From Candidatus Poribacteria bacterium (GTDB lineage Bacteria > Poribacteria > WGA-4E > WGA-3G): DNA of 64,000 nt. Position 1 is the stretch's first letter. Each line of letters opens with the position of its first letter. Shown here in pieces: positions 18,378-27,336 of this stretch. The notes beneath the pieces were generated by a model that was given only the letters and a program-made list of their open reading frames with translations, had not been told where the DNA came from and made no database searches. The stretch is taken from contig OY282386.1 of assembly GCA_958295945.1 (NCBI GenBank), positions 5,078,204-5,142,203 of the forward strand, given 5' to 3'. The position numbers and the translations under genes were made by a program.

Positions 18378-19345
18378 TAGCAGTTGCAGTTTTCTTCATG
18401 CAGCTCTAAGGAAAGTTGAAGGGATTGTGGTGCCGTTGGAACAACACTACCATTGGTTTTGATTTTTTTAGAGTCAATATCCCTCCTGTCTTCTGGTATT
18501 ACAAAGTAGGACTTCAACACTTCCCAATCCTTGTCTGTCATTGTAATGATTTCGTTGAGATAAAAACTAACCCAGACATCCCCGATTTTTGAGTTTGCCG
18601 ATTCTTTGGCTAATTTCTGTTGAGTGATCTGGACATATTGAGGGTCAATATCTATACCGATGACGTTTCTTCCCAATCTTGCAGCTGCGACAGCTGTTGT
18701 CCCGGTTCCCATAAACGGGTCCAGCACCACGTCGCCTTCATCTGTGCTCATCAAGAGAATACGCTCTAAAAGATGTACTGGGAGTTGACATGGATGTGGG
18801 TCTCTATGTTTATTATGGCGAATGCGATGGATATCTGACCATATATCAGAAACAAGCGGACCAAAGGGATGTAGAATCTTCTTTTTCCCTCCATAGTCTT
18901 TCAACAAGAATCCACATTTCCGACATCGCTTATGTGGATAGCGGATTTCATAAAACTTGTTTTCACGTTGATTCTTGGTATAAAACAAAATACCGTAGTG
19001 TGAGGGTTGCAATGTCTTTCCCATAGGTGCTGTTGGGGCATCCCATGCAATCCAGTGACGAAAATCTGCGACATCGTTTAAGAACTGAGTGTAATAAGTA
19101 AGCCACTTAGGAATATTGTGCAAGAATATGGATCCGCTCGGCTTTGTAACCCTCGCCAGTTCATAGATCCACTGTTTGCACCAATTGAGATAATCGCTGG
19201 CTTCCTTCTCGTCCTTGTAAGTTCCATATTTCTTTTTGAGGTTAAAGGGTGGATCGGCAAATGTAACGTCAATACTATCTGAAGGAATCTGCTGCATAAC
19301 CTCTGTACAATCACCGTGAATGATTTTGTTGATTAATTTTTCCAT
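18374..19345 (-). CDS. DNA methyltransferase, beta-type (N6A/N4C), apparently orphan
   Basis: 323 residues from the ATG at 19345 (AAGGTG site upstream); a start at 19366 is also open. Catalytic motif IV 'FADPPFNL' precedes the SAM motif 'LDPFMGTGTTAVAAARLGR', the order of beta-class methyltransferases. A 'CRKCGF' pair in the middle may hold a zinc. No endonuclease gene flanks it, since bioB and serS are the neighbours, so it may be a solitary regulatory or defence-remnant methyltransferase. Target sequence unknown. The 217 bp gap after it shows nothing else. Confidence 0.87.
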   Translation of the reverse strand: MEKLINKIIHGDCTEVMQQIPSDSIDVTFADPPFNLKKKYGTYKDEKEASDYLNWCKQWIYELARVTKPSGSIFLHNIPKWLTYYTQFLNDVADFRHWIAWDAPTAPMGKTLQPSHYGILFYTKNQRENKFYEIRYPHKRCRKCGFLLKDYGGKKKILHPFGPLVSDIWSDIHRIRHNKHRDPHPCQLPVHLLERILLMSTDEGDVVLDPFMGTGTTAVAAARLGRNVIGIDIDPQYVQITQQKLAKESANSKIGDVWVSFYLNEIITMTDKDWEVLKSYFVIPEDRRDIDSKKIKTNGSVVPTAPQSLQLSLELHEENCNCY

Positions 19346-19562
19346 AGTACACCTTGAATAAATCATGAGAGATTATTAATATTCTGTTATTTTAAAACGG
19401 CAATATTTTCCTCAAAAACTCTATCATTGTACCAGAAAGTATTATATGTTATGACGGTATTGACTTTTTCATCGGTGGTTCTTGCCATTTAATTATCCTT
19501 TTTAGGATGTATCTTCTATCTGAATTCAATGGTTGTTTCCGGCAAGTTGAATAAATCTGATC

Positions 19563-20852
19563 TCACCCAATCTGCTTCAACCCGCCCATATACGGCTGCA
19601 ACACTGCAGGCAAACGCACTGTCCCATCCGCATTCTGATACGTCTCAAGGAGTGCGATGACAACGCGCGGCAGTGCTGTACCAGATGCATTGAGCGTATG
19701 AACAAACTCCGGTTTCGCACCTGCTTCAGGACGGTACCGTATATTAGCACGACGTGCTTGGAATGCCTCAAAGTTACTACAAGAAGACACCTCTAAATAC
19801 CTTTCCCTTGCAGGGGCCCAAACTTCAATGTCATAGCATTTTGCTGCAGCGAATGATAGTTCCACCGTGCAATGTTGCACAACGCGGTATACAAGACCGA
19901 GTGCCTGCAGTACAGTCTCCGCATTTTTCAATAGAGATTCATGTTCTGCATAAGAAGTTTCTGGGGTAGTGAACTTCACCATCTCTACCTTGTCAAATTG
20001 ATGGATTCGTTGCAACCCGCGTGTATCTTTTCCATACGCGCCCGCTTCACGGCGGAAACATGGCGTATAAGCAGTATAGTAAATAGGCAACTCGTCAACA
20101 GATAAAATTTCACCTGCAAATAGGTTGGTAACAGGCACTTCTGCAGTCGGTATCAGGAACAGATCGCTATCTGGGTTTTCTTCATGCCTGTCACACCGAT
20201 ACATATCCGATTCAAATTTTGGAAGTTGTCCTGTGCCTGTCATTGTCGGCCGATTGGCAACGAACGGTGGTGATACCTCAGTGTACCCATGTTCGGTGGT
20301 GTGCAGATCAAGCATGAACTGAATCAAAGCGCGTTCCAACTTTGCTCCCAAACCTTTAAACAACACAAAGTTACTACCTGCTACCTTTGCACCCCGTTGG
20401 AAATCAACAATGTCCAATTGTTCAGCGATCTCCCAATGTGGTTTGAGGTCAAAATCACAACTCGGTTTTTCTCCCCAGGTCTTGATTTCAGTGTTATCAT
20501 CTTCACTTGTGCCATAAGGCGTGCTTTCCTCTGGCATATTCGGAATAGTCAATAGGATAGCATCTATATCCGATTTTAGTTTGTTGGCTTCAGCAGTTCG
20601 TTCCTTTATGTCCTGTGAGAGTTTCCGCATTTCAGCAATTGTTTCTGAAGCATCCTGCTTTTCCTTCTTCAATTGGGCAATCTGTTGGGATACTTGATTT
20701 TGGTGTGCTTGTAGTGTTTGCGTATGCGTCAAATTCTCTCGCCACTGTGTATCCAGATCTATTAGTTCGTCTAACGCTGCATCTGTTTGGCGATCTGCTA
20801 ACACCTTGCGAACTGCATCGGTATTTTCTCGAATAAATTTGAGGTCAACCAC
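19563..20852 (-). CDS. serS: Seryl-tRNA synthetase
   Basis: 429 residues with the N-terminal coiled-coil arm (residues ~30-100) and class II motifs: motif 2 '[18 protein letters not shown]' and motif 3 '..[16 protein letters not shown]'. It charges tRNA-Ser with serine. The start is GTG at 20852 with GAGGAGC about 12 bases upstream. It lies just downstream of the tRNA-Val/Asp transcript and on the same strand. No T-box structure was recognised before it. Confidence 0.95.
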   Translation of the reverse strand: MVDLKFIRENTDAVRKVLADRQTDAALDELIDLDTQWRENLTHTQTLQAHQNQVSQQIAQLKKEKQDASETIAEMRKLSQDIKERTAEANKLKSDIDAILLTIPNMPEESTPYGTSEDDNTEIKTWGEKPSCDFDLKPHWEIAEQLDIVDFQRGAKVAGSNFVLFKGLGAKLERALIQFMLDLHTTEHGYTEVSPPFVANRPTMTGTGQLPKFESDMYRCDRHEENPDSDLFLIPTAEVPVTNLFAGEILSVDELPIYYTAYTPCFRREAGAYGKDTRGLQRIHQFDKVEMVKFTTPETSYAEHESLLKNAETVLQALGLVYRVVQHCTVELSFAAAKCYDIEVWAPARERYLEVSSCSNFEAFQARRANIRYRPEAGAKPEFVHTLNASGTALPRVVIALLETYQNADGTVRLPAVLQPYMGGLKQIG

Positions 20853-20971
20853 TTCGGTTTTGCTCCTCTATTGTAGGGGGTTGTATAAAACACATAAGTG
20901 CATGTGAGAAATGTAACGAAAAAACCACAGTATTGTTTAACACAACCTGTGGCTATTCTTCGTAATATGAA

Positions 20972-21047
20972 CGGGCCCGACGGGACTTGAACCCGCGACC
21001 TCCTGCGTGACAGGCAGGCGCGCTAAACCAAACTGCGCCACGAGCCC
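20972..21047 (-). tRNA. tRNA-Asp (GTC)
   Basis: 76 nt cloverleaf with acceptor GGGCTCG/CGGGCCC, discriminator G, GGTTCAAGTCC T-arm, and anticodon GTC in a CTGTCAC loop. CCA is not encoded. Confidence 0.93.
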
Positions 21048-21066
21048 ATAAGATACCTCTAACAAG

Positions 21067-21140
21067 TAGGCGGGACAGGACTTGAACCTGTGACCTACAG
21101 CTTGTAAGGCTGTCGCTCTAGCCACCTGAGCTACCCGCCC
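21067..21140 (-). tRNA. tRNA-Val (TAC)
   Basis: 74 nt cloverleaf with acceptor GGGCGGG/CCCGCCT (a G-U pair at 1-72), T-arm GGTTCAAGTCC and anticodon TAC in a CTTACAA loop. It is transcribed ahead of tRNA-Asp from the promoter at 21182-21210. Confidence 0.9.
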
Positions 21141-21181
21141 AAAGTGAGATGGTAGCATCATCTCATCTCAAGACAATGTTA

Positions 21182-21210
21182 AGTATAACACAAACGCTGC
21201 GGTTTGTCAA
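21182..21210 (-). promoter_or_regulatory. Sigma-70 promoter of the tRNA-Val/tRNA-Asp unit
   Basis: On the minus strand TTGACA, a 17-base spacer and TATACT. A ~35-base leader with a TGAGATG..CATCTCA stem follows before tRNA-Val. Confidence 0.82.
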
Positions 21211-21390
21211 GAAAATATGATTCTCTTTTACACACCCTCTTTTACTAGTATTTAGACCTTGTCCCTCTGCTCAACAATCTTACAATGTGTCAAATATGAC
21301 GGACACTGAAATACCATCCTACAATCTGTGGAGGATTAATTTCTTGAATTGACGTTTAGGATGCGGTGTGTTTTTAGTCTATTACATCCA

Positions 21391-21870
21391 TTATTTCTTG
21401 AGTAATTTCTTCAACTGACTTTTCGTCAACACATATAACTTTTGTAAAATACGCTTTGTTGCCAACATTCTTAGATATTGGGATCTGTGAACATATTCCT
21501 TCATAATTGTCCGTATGTATCCATCATTTATACCATTGTTTCGTTCTAATAGTCTTTCATGTTGAGTTTTCTCAGACTGTACATCCAGAAAAAAATGTTT
21601 GCCTTTTTCAAAGTATTGACTGTCAATGAGACCGCATTTCAAAAACCTGTCTTCACTCCCCTCACTTAGGTGACCGACAGGAAAAAGTATGGAAGATGCA
21701 TATTCTGATATGATAACAATACCTTTCTTATCTAGATCCTCTAAATATATTGTAAATTCACGCTTACCATCATAAACAACAGATTCGGGTATAAGGGTTC
21801 TTAGGTGATATGCTAATGTAGTCTTGCCTGCACCTTGCACTCCACTCAATGATATTATGTTAGATTCCAT
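21391..21870 (-). CDS. P-loop NTPase/kinase-like protein
   Basis: 159 residues beginning with a Walker A motif 'GVQGAGKTT' (residues ~10-18). A later 'FFLDVQSEKTQHERLLERN' resembles the Arg-rich lid region of small-molecule kinases and AAA_33-type proteins. It may phosphorylate a nucleotide or other small molecule. No partner is adjacent and the C-terminus is Lys/Leu-rich. Start ATG at 21870 reads 'MESNIISLSG', fitting a first beta strand. Exact function unknown. The following gap to 22210 shows no gene. Confidence 0.75.
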   Translation of the reverse strand: MESNIISLSGVQGAGKTTLAYHLRTLIPESVVYDGKREFTIYLEDLDKKGIVIISEYASSILFPVGHLSEGSEDRFLKCGLIDSQYFEKGKHFFLDVQSEKTQHERLLERNNGINDGYIRTIMKEYVHRSQYLRMLATKRILQKLYVLTKSQLKKLLKK

Positions 21871-22210
21871 CTGTATCCTTCTTGATAGTAATTCTGTAGA
21901 TATGATTAATCTTAGTGAGACTTTATATTATGCACCTATCCCCACACACATTGTATGTTTTGTCGTTTTCTAAAATTATCAAGACTCCACAATTACTAGG
22001 GTATCAAGAAAAAATGATGCTACAGTCCTCTAAACTGTGAAGCATCAACTAAAGAACTTTGTATCTTGTTGGAGGGAATTGGAAGATCGATCTTTTGAGT
22101 CTCAACCTATAAATGGGGATTAGAAACCCGACAAATACCAAACGCGTATTTGGAGTTGATTCACTCAAACATGTCATAAGTGCCAACTTAGGTTAATACA
22201 ATTCATTCTC

Positions 22211-22849
22211 TCATGCATCATTATGCCATTCCAACGGACGATTCTCCAAATAAGGACGCAATAACTCACGGAGCCGTTTATGTGCATGATGTAAATGGGT
22301 TTTCACCGTTCCCTCTGAACGATTAATAATTACAGCTACCTCTTTAATCTGTAGTTTCTGTTCATAACGCAGTCTGAAAACCCGTTGTTGTTTAGTTGGC
22401 AACTGATCCACCGCTTTGTTAATAATGTCTCCGAGTTCCTCCATCTCAACCAGATGAGACGGAGATGGATACTTGCTAATCAAAATCTCCTCGGGACTAG
22501 CAGTTAATTCGTCATACGGAACAGTCTTCCTCCGATTTTGCTGTCGCACATAGTCAATACAACAATTCATAGCAATACGATAAAGCCAGCTATAGAACGC
22601 AGATTCACGCTTAAATTTTGGAAGTGACTTGTATGCCTTCAAGAATGTCTCTTGGCAAAGATCTTTTGTAGTTTCCGCATCATTCGTGTTTTTGTATATG
22701 AGTTTCGCAATACGGTTCTGATATTTTAGGACAAGTGTATTAAAAACGCTCTTATCACCATTCTGGAACTGGGTAACCAATTCATCATCATCAATCTTTT
22801 CTAATTCATCAGCAGCAAACAAATCCATATTTCTATTGGTTTCTTGCAT
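22211..22849 (-). CDS. RNA polymerase ECF-type sigma factor
   Basis: 212 residues from the ATG at 22849, chosen because GGAGA lies 7 bases upstream; the ATG at 22855 would sit almost on it. Region 2 ('DLCQETFLKAYKSLPKFKRESAFYSWLYRIAMNCCIDYVR') and region 4 ('QQRVFRLRYEQKLQIKEVAVIINRSEGTVKTHLHHAHKRLRELL') are intact. A 'QRRK'-rich linker between them is normal. It should direct transcription of a stress or envelope regulon. No anti-sigma gene flanks it. Confidence 0.92.
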   Translation of the reverse strand: MQETNRNMDLFAADELEKIDDDELVTQFQNGDKSVFNTLVLKYQNRIAKLIYKNTNDAETTKDLCQETFLKAYKSLPKFKRESAFYSWLYRIAMNCCIDYVRQQNRRKTVPYDELTASPEEILISKYPSPSHLVEMEELGDIINKAVDQLPTKQQRVFRLRYEQKLQIKEVAVIINRSEGTVKTHLHHAHKRLRELLRPYLENRPLEWHNDA

Positions 22850-23004
22850 TCTCATTCTCCTGTTTATGGTGTGGTTAGCGGATTACAAATTGGACATGCA
22901 ATATGTGGAAAACACTATAATTATACACTAAAAGTAGTGAAAAGTTCCATATACCTTAATAATAGACAACTGAGGGTTCTATTTTGTTCAAAAAAACTAC
23001 TTCT

Positions 23005-23107
23005 TATAGTGAATTATAAATATAAGTTGACACTTTCGTCACATGGTAGGCGAGGTTTCCTAACCTCGCCGATGCAGAGTGTTCAAGTCCTTTCAAAATC
23101 TACTATA
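23005..23107. mobile_element. MITE-like element, TATAGT family (103 bp)
   Basis: The ends are TATAGT inverted repeats of ~29 bp, and the centre is 'ggtaggcgaggtttcctaacc' with its complement. It has the same organisation as 33739-33842 and 41596-41698. No ORF. Confidence 0.75.
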
Positions 23108-23209
23108 ATGCCCATTTCTATCTGAACCAACAAAGTTCCAGTACTCGTTACGTATAAGTTACCGTAACGACTTATGCTAGTTGTCTAATAGTTAAGTTGG
23201 TTTTACAAG

Positions 23210-23340
23210 TGTCTATATTCTGTAGGAGCGACCTATTATTGTCGGGATTCGGAGTTTCCTCCTGCATCTAACGGTGTCAAAAAGTTGAAAACACCGCAGA
23301 ACTAACCCGAACTTTGAAATCTGTTGGGAATCCATTGTGT
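23210..23340. repeat. Dispersed repeat, copy 1 (inverted copy near 59393-59545)
   Basis: The stretch 'atctaacggtgtcaaaaagt..' to '..ctgttgggaatccattg' and the preceding part recur in reverse complement at 59393-59545 with scattered differences. Neither copy has an ORF that can be supported. Confidence 0.6.
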
Positions 23341-23389
23341 CACTCTTTGATAATCCTCCCCGCACACACAAAAATCAATTATAAGAATA

Positions 23390-23550
23390 ACGTGAGTTTG
23401 ATAATTATACAGGACGGACGCATTCCCCCTTGATAAGGGGAAAGGGGGGTTAAAAAGTCGCTATTTCAGTGATTTAACCCCCTAAATCCCCCTTATCAGT
23501 GGGACTTTAAGAGGCAATGTGGAAGTCATAACTATTTATCAAACTCACGT
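23390..23550. mobile_element. MITE with 8 bp target duplication (161 bp)
   Basis: Terminal inverted repeats ACGTGAGTTTGATAA are perfect on both ends. The flanks 23382-23389 and 23551-23558 are both TAAGAATA, an 8 bp direct duplication. The interior holds another inverted pair (cccccttgataagggg.. with ..cccccttatca). No ORF. The remainder of 23108-23965 is otherwise non-coding as far as can be seen, apart from the repeats noted at 23210-23340 and 23779-23799. Confidence 0.85.
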
Positions 23551-23778
23551 TAAGAATAACAATATAAAAAAACGCAACCGCAGAATGCGTAAACGAATAC
23601 TTCAAACTTATACGATTTAAGAAATCGCTCGTACGTATCTTACATTGTTGGAGTGGTTTCAAACCACAATTACATAGTTGAAGGGTTTTCAACCCAATGA
23701 ATACTATATGCACATTCGGCTTTGAATTGGATTGATTGGATTTCAAGTTTTCCTCCGACATGAAAATGAAACGGTTCA

Positions 23779-23799
23779 TGCCAAGAACTTTACATACCC
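23779..23799. repeat. Solo end of the GTGTGTAAAG element family
   Basis: 'tgccaagaactttacatac' is the right-hand end of the MITE family at 16159-16312; no left end is found nearby. Confidence 0.5.
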
Positions 23800-23965
23800 T
23801 TGAATTCAATAGGGTTTGACTTTTCTGTCAATATACATTATAATATTTTCCAATATCTTCAATAGGAAATCTCATATCTAAACTGATGTTATTCAGGAAT
23901 GCTAAAATCCACAACATTTACTCATACCAACCGGCGATTAAACAAATACACGCCAGGAGAAATAA

Positions 23966-24211
23966 ATGGCAACGATAGTAAAACATAAGGCAACTGGAAA
24001 AAACTACTGCTTACTCGGAACAGGTTTTGGTGCCTACCAATCCAAGAAGCCAAGTATGTTTTTAGGTAATTGGATGGCAGATGTAGACGAAGGCCAATTT
24101 GCAATGGCATGTGTCTGTGATAGCACAGGTAGAGTAAGTTGGGTACAAGCAGAAGATATTACCGTTGTCAGTATTGATGGACAAGACATCAGCAGTCTAC
24201 CACTGGCATAA
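23966..24211 (+). CDS. Small conserved-looking protein, unknown
   Basis: 81 residues preceded by 'ccaggagaaataa ATG'. The composition is that of a small globular protein ('GTGFGAYQSKKPSMFLGNWMADVDEG', then 'CVCDSTGRVSWVQAEDITVVSIDGQD'), with no membrane segment. It is not recognised. It lies 72 bp before the next gene and may belong to the cluster around the E1-like enzyme at 24864. Confidence 0.7.
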   Translation: MATIVKHKATGKNYCLLGTGFGAYQSKKPSMFLGNWMADVDEGQFAMACVCDSTGRVSWVQAEDITVVSIDGQDISSLPLA

Positions 24212-24283
24212 CTAACTCTCTTTCTTAACGCACAAGAGAGAAAATAACTAACAGACTTTTCACGAAAGGAAACTTTTCACCGT

Positions 24284-24862
24284 ATGGATTTACAACAGAT
24301 TAACGTCAAAGTTTTCGCTACCGAAGAAAGCGAAATTAACTACACAAACTTTATCAAAGTTTTCAACCGTTGGATGGAAGAAGCAGACTCCGATGACTAC
24401 CTTAACTACGCGGATTATTCACACGTTGAGGCAGGGCCTGGAGTCTTATTGATTTTGAAGCAAGCAAACTATAGTATTGACAATGCCTATCATCAGGCAG
24501 GACTTCTATACAACAGAAAACATGAAGTAGATGGGGATAACGGAGATAAAATCCGACAGGCACTCACTGAGACCCTTTCTAAGTGTGAACTACTTGAAGC
24601 ATCTGAAGAATTAGAAAATGCTATCCAATTCAACGGATCGGACATACTATTTATGATAAACAATCGTCATATCGCACCGAACACTGATGAAACTGCGGAA
24701 GCAATTCAATCTGACCTTGAACCCGTACTCAAACAGATGTTCGATGGCGATGATTTCACGATTGAACGCACCTCCAATGATGCACGTGAACGTTTCGCAG
24801 TACGTATCTCCGCAAATTCATCCAAACCGCTATCTGAACTCATCTCCAATCTCGGAGGATAA
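24284..24862 (+). CDS. Unknown protein with a C-terminal Gly-Gly, upstream of an E1-like gene
   Basis: 192 residues, acidic, no membrane segment, ending ..SELISNLGG. The gene ends one base before the ATG of the MoeB/ThiF-like gene. A terminal Gly-Gly next to an E1-like enzyme recalls MoaD/ThiS-type carriers, yet those are ~70-90 residues and this one is longer. The last two codons GGA-GGA are also the ribosome-binding site of the next gene, so the Gly-Gly may be a by-product. The transporter gene at 11592-13056 likewise ends in Gly-Gly over such a site. Fold not recognised. A gaaagga site lies 13 bases before the start. Confidence 0.75.
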   Translation: MDLQQINVKVFATEESEINYTNFIKVFNRWMEEADSDDYLNYADYSHVEAGPGVLLILKQANYSIDNAYHQAGLLYNRKHEVDGDNGDKIRQALTETLSKCELLEASEELENAIQFNGSDILFMINNRHIAPNTDETAEAIQSDLEPVLKQMFDGDDFTIERTSNDARERFAVRISANSSKPLSELISNLGG

Positions 24863-24863
24863 T

Positions 24864-25670
24864 ATGTTTAACTTTTCCAAAGAACAAATTGAGCGATATA
24901 GCCGACATATTATCCTCAAAGAAGTCGGTGGAATGGGACAGACAAAACTCCTTGAGTCAAAAGTCCTCCTCATCGGGGCAGGTGGACTCGGTTCACCTAT
25001 TGCTGTCTACCTCGCAGCAGCTGGAGTCGGCACACTCGGCATCATTGACGATGATGTCGTGGATCTCAGCAACCTGCAACGCCAAATCCTTCACGGAACA
25101 AGTGATATCGGCATACCCAAGACCAAATCCGCAGAAGCCACTATCACTGAGATGAACCCCGATGTCAATGTAATTTCCATCAATGAACGCATCAACTCTG
25201 AGAATGCCTTTCAAATCTTGGAACAGTATGATTTAATTGTAGACGGTTGCGATAACTTTCCAACACGCTACCTAATCAACGACGCATGTGTCATGCTTGG
25301 AAAACCGATAGTACACGGCAGTATATTCCAGTTTGATGGACAAGTCACAGTGCTATATCCAGGTAAAGGACCTTGCTATAGATGCATCTTTCCAGAACCA
25401 CCTCCCGCAGGACTCGCACCGAGTTGCCAAGAAGCAGGTGTCTTCGGTGTCCTCCCAGGTATTATCGGCACAATTCAGGCAGTTGAAGCAATTAAAATCC
25501 TCTTAGACATAGGAGATTCATTAATCGGCACTCTCCTACTCTTTGATGCGCTAACAATGACTTTCAATCGAATGAAACTCCGCCAAGATGAAGACTGCCC
25601 AATGTGTGGTGAAAATCCTACCATTACAGAACTCATTGATTACGAAGAATTCTGTGAAGTTCAATGGTAA
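24864..25670 (+). CDS. E1-like adenylyltransferase, MoeB/ThiF/HesA family
   Basis: 268 residues from the ATG at 24864, with GGAGGA 4 bases upstream; the longer in-frame opening is rejected. The ATP site 'LLIGAGGLGSPIAVYLAAAGVG', Arg finger region 'SNLQRQILHGTSDIG', and 'DGCDNFPTRY' are intact. Zinc cysteines appear as 'CYRC' and 'CPMC', and 'SCQEAGVFGVLPG' holds a likely catalytic Cys. The enzyme activates the C-terminal Gly of a ubiquitin-like or sulfur-carrier protein. No MoaD or ThiS gene of normal size is adjacent, so its partner is open. MoeB, ThiF or HesA cannot be told apart from sequence alone. Confidence 0.9.
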   Translation: MFNFSKEQIERYSRHIILKEVGGMGQTKLLESKVLLIGAGGLGSPIAVYLAAAGVGTLGIIDDDVVDLSNLQRQILHGTSDIGIPKTKSAEATITEMNPDVNVISINERINSENAFQILEQYDLIVDGCDNFPTRYLINDACVMLGKPIVHGSIFQFDGQVTVLYPGKGPCYRCIFPEPPPAGLAPSCQEAGVFGVLPGIIGTIQAVEAIKILLDIGDSLIGTLLLFDALTMTFNRMKLRQDEDCPMCGENPTITELIDYEEFCEVQW

Positions 25671-25732
25671 TAAATACAACATCAATAGGACTTACAGAAA
25701 AAAAGATGAAATGAAAGCACGGAGGATATCAA

Positions 25733-25912
25733 ATGGTAATGTCATTAGTTGCACTTACACCACTCTTAATCTCTATTTTCTTTACAACTTTATTCATACT
25801 TATCGTATTAGAACTTAAAGCTATATCAAAAACCTTAACCAACATTGAGAGATATCTTATTGAATCCAATCGTAAGGATGAAGGCAGACAATCATCCACC
25901 CAAATCTACTAA
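25733..25912 (+). CDS. Small single-pass membrane protein (59 aa)
   Basis: ATG at 25733 after a strong GGAGG (ggaggatatcaa ATG). 59 codons encode one hydrophobic segment (residues ~4-30) followed by a charged cytoplasmic-type tail '..NIERYLIESNRKDEG'. It is not recognised. It follows the E1-like gene by 62 bp and precedes a similar small gene; possible small accessory proteins of that cluster. Confidence 0.6.
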   Translation: MVMSLVALTPLLISIFFTTLFILIVLELKAISKTLTNIERYLIESNRKDEGRQSSTQIY

Positions 25913-25998
25913 ATCAGATTCATTGTTGGTGGGGTTTCCACCCCGATATATCCTAACATCACCTAACATTTTAATGTCATTGCCGAAGGAATCTAAAT

Positions 25999-26169
25999 AT
26001 GCTGCTCCCCATTTTAAAGATAATAATAATTGTAGTCCTATTTGGTATTCATAAGGAACTCAGACTAATAAGGTATATAATGCGGGATATCCAGCAAAAT
26101 AATGCTAATAATAGCAACATGGAAGAGAAGGAACTACCATTATATTTGAACCAAAAAACATACTCTTAA
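25999..26169 (+). CDS. Second small membrane protein (56 aa)
   Basis: ATG at 25999 with 'gaagga' 8 bases before. It begins 'MLLPILKIIIIVVLFGIHKELR' as one short hydrophobic segment and ends with a hydrophilic tail rich in Asn and Glu. Not recognised; its layout resembles the 59-residue protein just upstream. Confidence is limited by the short length. Confidence 0.45.
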   Translation: MLLPILKIIIIVVLFGIHKELRLIRYIMRDIQQNNANNSNMEEKELPLYLNQKTYS

Positions 26170-26241
26170 GAAATAACAAGTCAGTTCTCACACAATTTAT
26201 TATACCTCTTACATTCTACAACTCCGTTTAAACCTATTATT

Positions 26242-27282
26242 TCACAATGAAGTCTTATCTTCAGATATGGTATCGGTTCTGGATTTTCCCTTAAACACAG
26301 CATAGAGATACCAGAAGGCAGGAACAAGGATGATAACCCCAATGACAACTATTATCAATATCGGACGCAACACAGAATTTGGTGCTGCAGTGTTAGAAAA
26401 AGTTAGGTTTGGTGAAACAAGATAAGGATATTGAGCAAATCCCCATCCCAGAATAATCAACACAACTTGTATCGGAACAAGAACACGTGCAAGGTGGAAG
26501 TGCCGTCTCCAAATTGACCAAATTGTCCATATTGAGACTGCACCTGTTAAGAAATGAAACGGAATAGACCAGACACTATTTCCCAAACCGCGGCGTATTG
26601 AAGGTGCACCTTCAGCAGATAAAAGAAAACTGATCCCTGCCATCAGACCGACACTGAACGCTGCGATGAGAGCACGTATACGAAAATCTTCACGCAATTC
26701 AGGATCATCTGTTTCAAGTGTCAGGTAAACCGCAGCGATCAATCCACAGAGAGCCAATGTGAAAAAACCGATTGCAAATGGGAACGGCGTCAACCAAGAT
26801 GAGATAAAATCAGTATCTACATGCCCAGTTTCTATATTCACATGTATTGTTCCAGATGCGACTGCACCTAAGGTGACACCCAACATAATTGGCGTAATTA
26901 TGCTGGCGATGGCGAACACACGACTCCAACGTAGATGTGTAGTCTCGGATTGGTCATCATACGTTCTGAATACAAATGCTGTCCCTCGAAGTACAATTCC
27001 GAACAGCATGAGTGTCAGTGGGATGTGTAGAGCAGTGCCAATGGTTGCGAATGCAACGGGAAACGCAGCGAATAGCAGAACAATAATGACAATCAACCAG
27101 ACGTGGTTTGCTTCCCAAATTGGTGCAAGTGCGTGGGTAATTAGGTCACGTTGAGATTTTGCCCGTTTACCAGTCGCAAATAGATCCCAGATACCGCCAC
27201 CAAAATCTGCACCTCCTGTCAGCATATAGATGATCAGTGAGATTAGCATTACACCAGCGATCCAGATTTCAAGACCTAACAT
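26242..27282 (-). CDS. cydB: Cytochrome bd ubiquinol oxidase subunit II
   Basis: 346 residues with 8-9 predicted membrane helices. The N-terminus 'MLTGGADFGGGIWDLFATGKRA' and 'ANHVWLIVIIVLLFAAFPVAF' are typical of CydB. With CydA it forms the quinol-oxidising, O2-reducing terminal oxidase in the inner membrane. It starts after a GGAGAAAGCAA site and lies 54 bp after cydA on the same strand. No third small subunit gene was recognised in the gap. Confidence 0.93.
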   Translation of the reverse strand: MLGLEIWIAGVMLISLIIYMLTGGADFGGGIWDLFATGKRAKSQRDLITHALAPIWEANHVWLIVIIVLLFAAFPVAFATIGTALHIPLTLMLFGIVLRGTAFVFRTYDDQSETTHLRWSRVFAIASIITPIMLGVTLGAVASGTIHVNIETGHVDTDFISSWLTPFPFAIGFFTLALCGLIAAVYLTLETDDPELREDFRIRALIAAFSVGLMAGISFLLSAEGAPSIRRGLGNSVWSIPFHFLTGAVSIWTIWSIWRRHFHLARVLVPIQVVLIILGWGFAQYPYLVSPNLTFSNTAAPNSVLRPILIIVVIGVIILVPAFWYLYAVFKGKSRTDTISEDKTSL

Positions 27283-27336
27283 TTGCTTTCTCCACAGTTA
27301 TAGGTTCCATACTACGAACAGGTGATAACAATATGA

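Noticed and set aside
20853-20970. T-box leader before serS
   Set aside because: No T-box core or antiterminator was found in the short leader, and the tRNA genes lie directly upstream.
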